This document shows positions 36,131 to 46,449 of a stretch of DNA of 64,000 nt, in pieces. The stretch is taken from contig NZ_JAAEDL010000024.1 of NCBI RefSeq assembly GCF_018129005.1, positions 1-64,000 on the forward strand, read 5' to 3'. How positions within the stretch are numbered: position 1 is the first letter of the stretch; each line of letters begins with the position of its first letter. The translations under genes were made by a program, and so were the position numbers. The notes under the pieces were generated by a model, which did not search any database, was not told where the DNA came from, and saw nothing but the letters and a program-made list of their open reading frames with translations. The stretch is from Neoroseomonas eburnea (GTDB lineage: Bacteria; Pseudomonadota; Alphaproteobacteria; Acetobacterales; Acetobacteraceae).

Positions 36131-37399
36131 ATGAACGGCACCGGCGTCATCGACCGCTTCCTCGACGTCTTCACCCGCTACATCGACAGCGGCTTCGGGC
36201 TGCTCGGCGGCGAGGTGGCGTTCCTCGCCGCGACGCTCATCGTCATCGACATCACCCTCGCCGCGCTGTTCTGGGCCTGGGGCGCCGACGACGACATCAT
36301 CGCACGCCTGATCAAGAAGACCCTCTTCGTGGGGGTCTTCGCCTGGATCATCGGCAACTGGAACTTCCTCGCCCAGGTCATCTTCGACAGCTTCGCGGGC
36401 CTCGGCCTGGTCGCCTCGGGCTCCACCATCACGGCGCAGCAGCTGCTCCAGCCGGGGCGCGTCGCGCAGGTCGGCCTTGATGCCGGGCGGCCGCTGCTCC
36501 AGGCCGTCTCCGGGCTCATGGGCTACATCTCGTTCTTCACGAACTTCGTCCAGATCGCGATCCTGATGTTCGCCTGGGCGGTGGTCCTGCTGTCCTTCTT
36601 CATCCTGGCGATCCAGCTCTTCGTCACGCTGATCGAATTCAAGCTGACGACGCTGGCGGGCTTCGTGCTGGTGCCCTTCGGGCTGTTCGGCAAGACCGCC
36701 TTTCTTGCCGAGCGCGTGCTCGGCAACGTCGTCTCCTCCGGCGTGAAGGTGTTGGTGCTGGCCGTCATCGTCGGCATCGGCTCGACGCTCTTCTTGCAGT
36801 TCACCACGGGCTTCGGTGCGAACCAGCCGACGATCGACGAGGCGATGTCCATCGTGCTGGCGGCGCTGGCGCTGCTGGCGCTCGGAATCTTCGGGCCGGG
36901 CATCGCCAACGGGCTGATCTCCGGCGGGCCGCAGCTGAGTGCCGGGGCAGCCGTGGGCACGGGCCTTGCCGTCGGCGGTGCTGCGGTCGCGGGCGTCGCG
37001 GCAGCCAGGACAGGAATGGCAGCCGTGGGCGCCGCAGCATCAGCGGCCGGGGCGACCGCGCGCGGCGCCGCCTATGCGGCCGGCGCGACAGGCACGGCCT
37101 ATCGGAGCGGCGGTGCCTCGGGTGTGGTGATGGCCGGAGCGTCCGCCGCCGCCAGTCCGCTGCGCAGCGCCGCAGACAGCCTCCGCGCCAGCCACGCCGC
37201 CGGCAGCGCGGCCGTGTCGGGCGGCGGGCAGCCATCGGCGCCGGAGCCGTCGGGACCAGCGGGCGGCGCTCCAGCCTGGGCCCGCCGCATGCGGCGCGGC
37301 CAGGCGCTCAGCCACGGCGTCACCACCCTCGGCCACGCCATCCGATCCGGCGATGGCGGCGGTGCGGGCTCCTCCATCCGCCTTTCGGAGGATCGCTGA
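36131..37399 (+). CDS. trbL: Conjugal transfer membrane protein TrbL (VirB6-like)
   Basis: 422 residues. Starts GVIDRFLDVFTRYIDSGFGLL and contains at least five membrane segments to about residue 270 (for example VAFLAATLIVIDITLAALFW and VLLSFFILAIQLFVTLIEF). A Gly/Ala/Ser-rich tail of about 150 residues follows, as usual for TrbL. Inner-membrane pore component. Stop and trbF start overlap as TGATG. Confidence 0.94.
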   Translation: MNGTGVIDRFLDVFTRYIDSGFGLLGGEVAFLAATLIVIDITLAALFWAWGADDDIIARLIKKTLFVGVFAWIIGNWNFLAQVIFDSFAGLGLVASGSTITAQQLLQPGRVAQVGLDAGRPLLQAVSGLMGYISFFTNFVQIAILMFAWAVVLLSFFILAIQLFVTLIEFKLTTLAGFVLVPFGLFGKTAFLAERVLGNVVSSGVKVLVLAVIVGIGSTLFLQFTTGFGANQPTIDEAMSIVLAALALLALGIFGPGIANGLISGGPQLSAGAAVGTGLAVGGAAVAGVAAARTGMAAVGAAASAAGATARGAAYAAGATGTAYRSGGASGVVMAGASAAASPLRSAADSLRASHAAGSAAVSGGGQPSAPEPSGPAGGAPAWARRMRRGQALSHGVTTLGHAIRSGDGGGAGSSIRLSEDR

Positions 37400-38082
37400 T
37401 GTTCCGCCGCCCCTCCGTCCGCTACGGCCGCACGCCGGAACCCGAGACGCCCTACCAGCGCGCCGCCCAGGCCTGGGACGAGCGCATCGGCTCCGCACGC
37501 GTCCAGGCGCGCAACTGGCGCCTCATGGCGCTCGGCGAGCTTTTCGTCATCGCTGGCCTCGCCGCCGCCCTGGTATGGCAATCCGGCCGCGGCACCATCG
37601 TGCCCTGGGTCGTGCAGGTCGACCGGCTCGGCGAGGCGCAGGCGGTCGCGCCCGCCATCGCCAACTTCCGTCCGACCGAACCGCAGATCGCCTGGCACCT
37701 CGCGCGCTTCATCGAGCAGGTGCGCGGCATCGCCGCCGACCCGATCATCGTCCGCCAGAACTGGCTCCGCGCCTATGATTTCGCGACCGATCGCGGCGCG
37801 CTCGCGCTGAACGACTTCGCGCGCGCCAGCGATCCTTTCGGGCGCGTCGGTCGCCAGCAGGTCGCCGTCGAGGTCTCCAGCGTGATCCGCGCCTCCGACG
37901 ACAGTTTTCGGGTCGCCTGGATCGAACGCACCTACGAGAACGGTCAGCTCGCCCGCACCGAGCGCTGGACCGCGATCCTGACCATCGTCGTCCAGCCGGC
38001 GCGCGACGCCGAGCGGCTGCGCAAGAACCCACTCGGCATCTTCGTCCACGCCATCAACTGGTCGCGGGAGCTCGGGCAATGA
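37399..38082 (+). CDS. trbF: Conjugal transfer protein TrbF (VirB8-like)
   Basis: 227 residues. Starts with the TrbF pattern FRRPSVRYGRTPEPETPYQRAAQ (in part), has one membrane anchor (LGELFVIAGLAAALVW) and a periplasmic VirB8 domain with IVPWVVQVDRLGEAQAV and FRVAWIERTYENGQ. Bridges the inner and outer membrane parts of the channel. ATGA overlap with trbG. Confidence 0.94.
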   Translation: MFRRPSVRYGRTPEPETPYQRAAQAWDERIGSARVQARNWRLMALGELFVIAGLAAALVWQSGRGTIVPWVVQVDRLGEAQAVAPAIANFRPTEPQIAWHLARFIEQVRGIAADPIIVRQNWLRAYDFATDRGALALNDFARASDPFGRVGRQQVAVEVSSVIRASDDSFRVAWIERTYENGQLARTERWTAILTIVVQPARDAERLRKNPLGIFVHAINWSRELGQ

Positions 38083-39035
38083 GGTACGCACATCCCACCC
38101 TGGCGCTCCTGCTCGGCCTCGGCGCCTGCGCCTTCCGCCCGCCCGAGATCAGCTACGACGACGAGCCGATCCAGGCGACGCAGATCCCCGAGCCGCCACG
38201 GCCCGTGGAGATCGTCGAGGTGCCGACGCCGCTGCCGCTCCCGGGCCAGCTTCAGCGCATCCCGCCCGCGCGCCGCACGCCAGAGCCGCCCGATCCCGCG
38301 GTCCGCGTCAACCAGGCCAACGCCGCCGCGCGCGTGCAGCCCGTGCGCGCTGGCTTCATCAACGCGGTGCAGGTCTATCCCTTTACGCCCGGCGCGCTCT
38401 ATCAGGTCTACACCGCCCCCGGCCAGGTCACCGCCATCATGCTGCAGGAGGGCGAGACGCTGGTCGGCAACGGCCCCGTCGCCGCCGGCGACACGGTGCG
38501 CTGGATCATCGGCGACACCGAGAGTGGCACCGGCCCGACGCGCCGCGTGCACATCATCGTCAAGCCGACGCGCCCCGACCTCACCACCAACCTCATCATC
38601 AACACCGACCGCCGCACCTACCTGCTGGAGCTCCGCTCGATTGAGCGCACTTACATGGCCTCCGTCTCGTGGCAGTATCCGCAGGACGCGCTGATCGCGC
38701 TGCGCCGGCAGAACGCCGCCGCCCCCGTCGAGCAGGGGCTCGATCTCGCGCGGCTGCGCTTCCGCTACGAGATCGAGGGCGACAGCCCGGCCTGGCGGCC
38801 GCTCCGCGCCTTCGATGACGGCCGGCAGGTCTTCATCGAGTTCCCGCGCGGCATCGGCCAGGGCGAGATGCCGCCGCTCTTCGTCATCGGGCCGGAGGGC
38901 GAGGGGCAGCTCGTCAACTACCGCATCCGCCAGAACTTCATGATCGTCGACCGGCTCTTCGCGGCGGCCGAGCTGCGCCTCGGCGACCGGCAACAGCGCG
39001 TGCGCGTCGTGCGCACCGATGGCCGGGCGCGATGA
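38079..39035 (+). CDS. trbG: Conjugal transfer lipoprotein TrbG (VirB9-like)
   Basis: 318 residues. Short lipoprotein signal peptide ending LGLGAC (lipobox). Pro-rich linker, then the VirB9/TrbG beta domain with VQVYPFTPGALYQVYTAPGQVTAI and RTYLLELRSIERTYMASVSWQYP. Outer-membrane complex component with TrbI. ATGA overlap with trbI. Its acylation depends on lipoprotein processing, for which the element also carries lspA and lnt. Confidence 0.94.
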   Translation: MRYAHPTLALLLGLGACAFRPPEISYDDEPIQATQIPEPPRPVEIVEVPTPLPLPGQLQRIPPARRTPEPPDPAVRVNQANAAARVQPVRAGFINAVQVYPFTPGALYQVYTAPGQVTAIMLQEGETLVGNGPVAAGDTVRWIIGDTESGTGPTRRVHIIVKPTRPDLTTNLIINTDRRTYLLELRSIERTYMASVSWQYPQDALIALRRQNAAAPVEQGLDLARLRFRYEIEGDSPAWRPLRAFDDGRQVFIEFPRGIGQGEMPPLFVIGPEGEGQLVNYRIRQNFMIVDRLFAAAELRLGDRQQRVRVVRTDGRAR

Positions 39036-40192
39036 GTGGCGCGGCGCCGGAACGGGGCGGGAGCGAGCGCGACATCGCCGCTGCGCTGCGCCTGCGCCCC
39101 GATCCGCCGCGCGTGGTGCGGCTTTCCCGGCGGGTGCTGATCGGGCTTGGCGTCGCGGCCGGGCTTGGCATCGGCGCGGCACTGATCGTCGCCCTCCAGG
39201 GCCGCAGCGGCGGTGAGGGGCCGCGCGAGCTCTACAGCACCGACCGGAACCCGCAGGCCGACGGCCTCGCCACTCTGCCGCGCGACTACGCTGGTATCCC
39301 GCAATTGGGGCCGCCGCTGCCTGGTGATCTCGGGCGTCCGATCGTGCGGGCGCAGGAGCGCGGGCAGCCGGTCGTGCCGCCGGCCACGCCCACGAGCGCT
39401 GATCCGGCCGAACAGCGACGCCTTCAGGAGATCGAGGCGGCGCGCACCAGCCGCCTCTTCGTGCAGGTGGAAGCACGCAGCGAGCCGCGCGGTGCTGCGC
39501 CCGCCGCGCCGCAAGCAGCAGACCTCGGCGCCATACCCGTGGGGTCCGACGTTACCGACCGAAGGCTTGCCTTCCTGGGCGGCCCGGCGGACCGCCGCAC
39601 GACATCGCAGGATCGGCTCCAGGCGCCGGCCAGCCCCTTCGTCATCCAGGCTGGCAGCGTCATCCCCGCGGCGCTGCTCACCGGCCTCCGCTCCGACCTG
39701 CCGGGCCAGATCACCGCCCAGGTGACGGCGAACGTCTTCGACAGCCCGACCGGGCGGCACCTGCTCATCCCGCAGGGCGCGCGCCTGATCGGCGCCTACG
39801 ACAGCCGCATGAGCTTCGGGCAGCGCCGCATCCTGCTCGTCTGGAACCGGCTCATCCTGCCCAACGGCCGCTCCATCGTGCTGGAGCGCATGCCGGGCGC
39901 GGATGAGGCAGGCTACGCGGGGCTCGAGGATGCCGTGGAGTACCACTGGGGGCGGCTCTTCCTCGCTGCGGGCCTGGCGACCCTGCTGAACCTCGGCCTG
40001 GAACTCGGCCGCGACGACGAAAGCGACATCGCCCGCGCCATCCGTGAGAGCGGCCAGGACACCGTCGGCCGCGCCGGCGAGGAGATCGTCCGCCGGCAGC
40101 TTTCCGTCCCGCCGACGCTGACCGTGCGCCCTGGCTTTCCGGTGCGCGTCATCGTCCACCGCGACCTCGTGCTCGAGCCCTATGGAGGCTGA
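39032..40192 (+). CDS. trbI: Conjugal transfer protein TrbI (VirB10-like)
   Basis: 386 residues. One N-terminal membrane segment (VLIGLGVAAGLGIGAALIVAL, residues about 33-53), a Pro/Gln-rich periplasmic linker, then the VirB10 domain with IQAGSVIPAALLTGLRSDLPGQITAQV and LLIPQGARLIGAYDS. Spans the envelope and completes the outer-membrane core with TrbG. Followed 3 bases later by the DUF2274 gene. Confidence 0.95.
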   Translation: MSGAAPERGGSERDIAAALRLRPDPPRVVRLSRRVLIGLGVAAGLGIGAALIVALQGRSGGEGPRELYSTDRNPQADGLATLPRDYAGIPQLGPPLPGDLGRPIVRAQERGQPVVPPATPTSADPAEQRRLQEIEAARTSRLFVQVEARSEPRGAAPAAPQAADLGAIPVGSDVTDRRLAFLGGPADRRTTSQDRLQAPASPFVIQAGSVIPAALLTGLRSDLPGQITAQVTANVFDSPTGRHLLIPQGARLIGAYDSRMSFGQRRILLVWNRLILPNGRSIVLERMPGADEAGYAGLEDAVEYHWGRLFLAAGLATLLNLGLELGRDDESDIARAIRESGQDTVGRAGEEIVRRQLSVPPTLTVRPGFPVRVIVHRDLVLEPYGG

Positions 40193-40195
40193 CCC

Positions 40196-40468
40196 ATGCC
40201 GAAGCTGAAGCTCGGCCCGATCCTCGACGACCGTCCGGTGAAGCTCACCGTCGAGTTGCCGGCGGAGCTGCACCGCGACCTGGTCGCCTACGCGGATGCG
40301 CTCTCGCGTGAGACAGGGCAGCAGGTCGAGCCCACGAAGCTGGTCGCGCCCATGCTGGCGCGGTTCCTCGCGAGCGACCGGGGGTTCCGCTCAGCGCGAC
40401 GGTCCGCGCGCCCCACGCTAGCGCGGCAGCGTCAGTCTGCACCGCTACCGCGCGAAGACGGATCCTGA
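40196..40468 (+). CDS. DUF2274 domain-containing protein
   Basis: 90 residues. KLKLGPILDDRPVKLTVELPAELHRDLVAYADAL is the DUF2274 signature; small cytoplasmic protein, perhaps ribbon-helix-helix-like, of unknown role. It regularly closes the trb operon after trbI in alphaproteobacterial ICEs, as here. Its last 37 bases overlap the end of the convergent LysR gene. Confidence 0.88.
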   Translation: MPKLKLGPILDDRPVKLTVELPAELHRDLVAYADALSRETGQQVEPTKLVAPMLARFLASDRGFRSARRSARPTLARQRQSAPLPREDGS

Positions 40469-41394
40469 GTCGCGCGGAGCAACGCAAGGAACCGACGTAG
40501 CGCCGGATTATCACGCCGAGGGTCCCAATACGCGGACGCCTCCACCATGGTAGGCCCATTCTCGTCGCCGACCGGCCGAAAGACGACACCCGGGTAGGAC
40601 GCACCCGAGGCGGATTCCGCCAGCACCGCGACGCCGAGGTCGGCGCCAACGAGGTTGAACATCGCCTCGCGGCCGACATCGTGCGCTGTGAAACGCGCCG
40701 CATGACCGGCCGGCAGCAACGCCTCGACCTTCGCTCGTGCCTCTGGCCCGGAGCCGCGTGGCGTAACGATAAAGGTCTCACCGGCGAGGCTTTGCCATGG
40801 GACAAGCGTTCGATCAGAAAGGTGATGCTGCTCGGGCAGGGCGACCATCCCGGACTCATGCCAAAGAGCCAAACGCTCGAGCCCCGGTTCCTCGTTCGGG
40901 CCCAGCAATAGGGCGAGGTCAACATCTCCGCGACGGACCGCGGTCAGGAGGTCGTGCCTCCCTCCCTCCCGAAGCCACACCTCGATCCTTCGACGCTGCC
41001 GGACAAATCGGATCAGTGCGTCCCGGAAGCGGCCAGTTGAGGCCGAAAAGTAGGTGCCGATCACCAGCCGACCGGTCGCTGCCGATCCGGCGTCCCGCGC
41101 GCGGCTCGCCGCGTCCTGTACCTCGTCGAGCAGCCGCGTCGCGTCCGCGAGGAACCTTTCGCCTGCCTCTGTCAGCTTCATGCCCGATGATCGCCGCTCG
41201 AACAGGGACACGCCGAGCCCATCCTCCAGCGCACGAAGCCGCCGGCTGACCGCCGATGCCGTCAGACCCGCGCCGCGCGCCGCCACTCGGATGCTTCGGC
41301 TTCGAGCTACCGCGATCGCCAGCGTCAGTCCACGCAGGTCGATCGCCCCCAGGAGGCCGGCGTTCGCTCCCCACCATTTAGGCTGTCGCGGCAC
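40432..41394 (-). CDS. LysR-family transcription regulator
   Basis: 320 residues from a GTG at 41394; the frame is open to an ATG at 41580, but the extra part has no LysR homology and overlaps a gene remnant. HTH starts at IDLRGLTLAIAVARSRSIRVAA, then GLTASAVSRRLRALEDGLGVSLFER. Substrate-binding domain follows (LVIGTYFSASTGRFRDALIRF; LVGADLGVAVLAES). Typically ends the trb cluster of these elements. Inducer and targets unknown. Convergent with and overlapping DUF2274. Confidence 0.85.
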   Translation of the reverse strand: MPRQPKWWGANAGLLGAIDLRGLTLAIAVARSRSIRVAARGAGLTASAVSRRLRALEDGLGVSLFERRSSGMKLTEAGERFLADATRLLDEVQDAASRARDAGSAATGRLVIGTYFSASTGRFRDALIRFVRQRRRIEVWLREGGRHDLLTAVRRGDVDLALLLGPNEEPGLERLALWHESGMVALPEQHHLSDRTLVPWQSLAGETFIVTPRGSGPEARAKVEALLPAGHAARFTAHDVGREAMFNLVGADLGVAVLAESASGASYPGVVFRPVGDENGPTMVEASAYWDPRRDNPALRRFLALLRATQDPSSRGSGAD

Positions 41395-41757
41395 CCAGGC
41401 CAGCCTCCATTGCCGGCCGACCCCGATCCCGGTCGAGCGCGGGCCATGGAGCGCGATGCCCTCATTCGGTCGCGCAGGACCGGCCGCAGAGATCGCTGAG
41501 ATAGTATGTGCAGCGGCTGCCTCAACCACCGGCCTCGGCAGCGCCCATGCAGAGGGGCATGACCGGTCGCTGCCAGCCAATGGCGATCTTCTTCAGCGTC
41601 ACCTCTCCGTGTCCCGGCCCAACCGTGAACCGGATTGTCTCCGCCCACGGCGATCAAAGAAACGGGAGGCAGGTCCGCCAGCTTCCACTGGCGTTGCTCG
41701 TATCTCGCGCCTTCGAGTGGGGTACCGCCGATCGTGGGACATGGAGAGAAAGACGCC
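41395..41757 (-). pseudogene. 363-base gap with a possible decayed gene end
   Basis: On the minus strand, from about 41651 down to a TGA at 41522-41524, one frame reads SPWAETIRFTVGPGHGEV, then TLKKIAIGWQRPVMPLCMGA and a stop, with protein-like composition. Upstream of a stop in that frame, a second frame carries RYEQRQWKLADLPPVSLIAVGG. This looks like the tail of a frameshifted gene I cannot name. It may mark the scar where backbone meets the copper cargo. Nothing else was seen in the gap. Confidence 0.3.
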
Positions 41758-42233
41758 CTACCGAGGCGGAGCCCGAGTGATGCTCGCGTGTCGCAGTCTC
41801 TCGGCGGGGTGCGCGCCTCCGTCGTTTCGCATCGGCGCCAAGGTCCGTGCCCCGGAGATACCCTTGAGGATCGGGCAATCCGGCCGGTGGTCGCCATGGC
41901 AGGACGCAGCAAGCTCCCGAAGCGTATCGCCCATCGCCTGCAGCGCCTTCAGCTTCTCGTCGATGGCGGCGACATGCGCCAGCGCGAGGCGCTTCACCTC
42001 CGCGCTCGCGCGCGCCCGGTCGCGCCAGAGGCCGAGCAGTTCCTCGATCTCCGCGAGCGGGAAGCCGAGGTCGCGCGCGTTGCGGATGAAGCGCAGCGCG
42101 TGCACGTCCTCGGGCCGGTAGACGCGGTAGCCGCTCTCGGTCCGCGTGGCCGCCGGCAGCAGGCCGATCGCCTCGTAGTGGCGGATCATCTTCACCGAGA
42201 CGCCCGACACCTTCGCCGCATCACCGATATTCA

Positions 42234-42234
<1 letters not shown>
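41758..42234 (-). CDS. cueR: Cu(I)-responsive regulator CueR (MerR family)
   Basis: 158 residues from ATG 42234, which shares one base with the copA stop (TGATG); a GTG at 42237 is also possible. HTH: MNIGDAAKVSGVSVKMIRHYEAIGLLPAA. The C-terminal metal loop CHGDHRPDCPIL (two Cys 8 residues apart) is the CueR Cu/Ag/Au site. Third gene of copZ-copA-cueR, so it is made from the operon it activates through the site at 45034-45057. Confidence 0.95.
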
Positions 42235-44774
<2,540 letters not shown>

Positions 44775-44790
44775 GCCTTGTGCTCCGGCG

Positions 44791-44991
44791 TCAGGCGCTT
44801 GGCGTGTTGCGGTAGCCGGCCGCCGTGATTGCGGCCGACAGACTCATTGCGTTCGCGTTGCTGATCACGCCGATGCTGTGCGTCGCGAGGTCCGCCTGAA
44901 CCTGCGCGACCGGATCGACCGAGCGCACCGCCTCGGTCACGGTCTTGACGCAATGACCGCAGGTCATGTCGGGGATTTCGAAGCGGGTCAT
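44791..44991 (-). CDS. copZ: CopZ-like copper chaperone
   Basis: 66 residues from ATG 44991, preceded by GGAGACAAGC; the open frame upstream overlaps the promoter and is ignored. Single HMA fold with [22 protein letters not shown] (metal site MTCGHC, residues 8-13). Passes Cu(I) to CopA or CueR. First gene of the copZ-copA-cueR operon, directly behind a CueR-type promoter. Confidence 0.92.
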   Translation of the reverse strand: MTRFEIPDMTCGHCVKTVTEAVRSVDPVAQVQADLATHSIGVISNANAMSLSAAITAAGYRNTPSA

Positions 44992-45033
44992 GCTTGTCTC
45001 CTGTTCGAGTATTGCGGGAGACACGTCGATCGC

Positions 45034-45057
45034 GCTTCCCACATTGGGAAGGTCAAG
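45034..45057 (-). promoter_or_regulatory. CueR-type operator/promoter of copZ-copA-cueR
   Basis: On the minus strand: CTTGACCTTCCCAATGTGGG then AAGC. CCTTCCC and GGGAAGC form the dyad, and TTGACC (45056-45051) is the -35. This matches the well known CueR pattern ACCTTCCC-N-GGGAAGGT. The -10 expected after a 19-base spacer would be GATCGA at 45031-45026, a poor match, as often for MerR-activated promoters. It lies 43 bases before the copZ ATG. Confidence 0.75.
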
Positions 45058-45170
45058 CGAAATCTCAACCTCCATGTCGGTGAGTCTGGTCGGGGGCAGG
45101 TCAACGCCACGCGTCTTGCCAGCTTGGCCAGGCAGCCTTGTCGCCGGTCACGCAGCGACAAGCCGACTGC

Positions 45171-45185
45171 TGCAATGTTTTGTCA
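45171..45185 (+). promoter_or_regulatory. Candidate response-regulator box upstream of the czcCBA operon
   Basis: TGCAA-TGTTT-TGTCA resembles TGACA-TCTTT-TGTCA found upstream of the DUF305 gene (53842-53856), with the same 5-base spacer and the shared TTTTGTCAT. Both are close to the CusR/CopR box (TGACA-N4-TGTCA). It lies about 75 bases before the czcC start. Role inferred from similarity between the two sites. Confidence 0.4.
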
Positions 45186-45258
45186 TGAACGGGAAAAGAC
45201 CCGTTCGCGTGCGGCGGGCATACGCGGTTCTCCGAGGGGCGCGCGGAAAGGGGATTCG

Positions 45259-46449
45259 GTGCTGATCCGTTTGGTATTGACCGTCATCCTGACGGGCGGC
45301 GCCGTCGCGGCGCAGGCCAACCCGCTGCGCGACGCCTTCGAGGCGGCCGCCGGCCTCAGTCCCGAATTGCGCACCCTCGAGGTGCAGCGCGGGGCCATCG
45401 ACGCACGCCTTCGCGGCGCAAACGCCCTCACACCGGGCGCGCCCAGCGTCGGGCTCGGCTACACGACCGATCGCTTCACCCAGAACCGCGGCTTTCGTGA
45501 AGCCGAAGTGGAGGTCGGTGTGCCGGTCTGGCTGCCGGGACAGTCGCGCGCCCAGCGAGGCCTCGCCGATGCCGAAGGCACGCGGCTCGCGGCGCAGATC
45601 GCGGCGCGACGCCTCCTCATCGCGGGGGAGGTGCGTGACGCGTATTGGGCGTGGGCCGTCGCGGACGCGGCCCTCGCGGCAGCGCGTGCGCGCGCATCGA
45701 GCACCGCAGCCCTCACGCGCGACGTTGCGCGCCAAGCGCGCGCCGGCCAGGTGTCGCGCGCGGAAGAACTTCTCGCCACAGCGGATGCTAGGGAGAGCGA
45801 GGGCGCGTTGCGGGAGGCGGAAGCCGCGGTGCGGGAAGCGCAGCTCGCGTTTCGCGCCTTGACCGGACGGAACGCCGCCCCTGGCTGGCAGGAAGTCCTG
45901 CGCGACGGTACCGCGCCCGCCGAGCATCCCCGGATCGTCGCAGCCAGGCTCGGCCTTGATGTGGCCCGCGCGGGCATTCGCATCGCCGAGGTGGAGGACC
46001 GCGAAAGCCCGGAGATCGCCGCCTTCATGCGCCAGGAACGCGACGATCGCGACTCCGGCTGGGACACCCGCTTCGGCGTGCGTGTCCGGATTCCGCTGGC
46101 GCATCCGCCGCGCAACGCGGAGCGGCGCGCGACCGCGCAGGGCGAACTGACGACCGCGACGGCCGAAGCCGGGTCGGCCGAACGGCTCGTCGCCGCCGAA
46201 CGCGACCGCGCACGCGCCGCGCTCGCGGATGCCCGAGCCGCTTCCCGCCTCGCCGACCAGCGGCATGCCGCGCTGGCCGAGGCTGCGTCGCTTGGAGAGC
46301 GCGCCTTTCGCGAAGGTCAGGCAACGCTCGCAGAAACGCTGCGCGTACGGACCATCGTGACGGCGGCGGATGCCGACCGCCGGCGGGCGCAAGTGGCGCT
46401 GCGCCAGGCCATTTCCCGCTACAACCAAGCGATCGGGGTCGAACCGTGA
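45259..46449 (+). CDS. czcC: CzcC/CusC-like outer-membrane efflux protein
   Basis: 396 residues from GTG 45259 (AAAGGGG upstream). Signal peptide (LVLTVILTGGAVAAQA). TolC-family coiled-coil barrel: PLRDAFEAAAGLSPELRTLE at the start, GAPSVGLGYTTDRFTQNRGFREAEVEV, and two long helical repeats rich in Ala/Arg. Outer-membrane exit duct for the RND pump encoded next. Stop overlaps the GTG start of the adaptor gene. Confidence 0.88.
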   Translation: MLIRLVLTVILTGGAVAAQANPLRDAFEAAAGLSPELRTLEVQRGAIDARLRGANALTPGAPSVGLGYTTDRFTQNRGFREAEVEVGVPVWLPGQSRAQRGLADAEGTRLAAQIAARRLLIAGEVRDAYWAWAVADAALAAARARASSTAALTRDVARQARAGQVSRAEELLATADARESEGALREAEAAVREAQLAFRALTGRNAAPGWQEVLRDGTAPAEHPRIVAARLGLDVARAGIRIAEVEDRESPEIAAFMRQERDDRDSGWDTRFGVRVRIPLAHPPRNAERRATAQGELTTATAEAGSAERLVAAERDRARAALADARAASRLADQRHAALAEAASLGERAFREGQATLAETLRVRTIVTAADADRRRAQVALRQAISRYNQAIGVEP

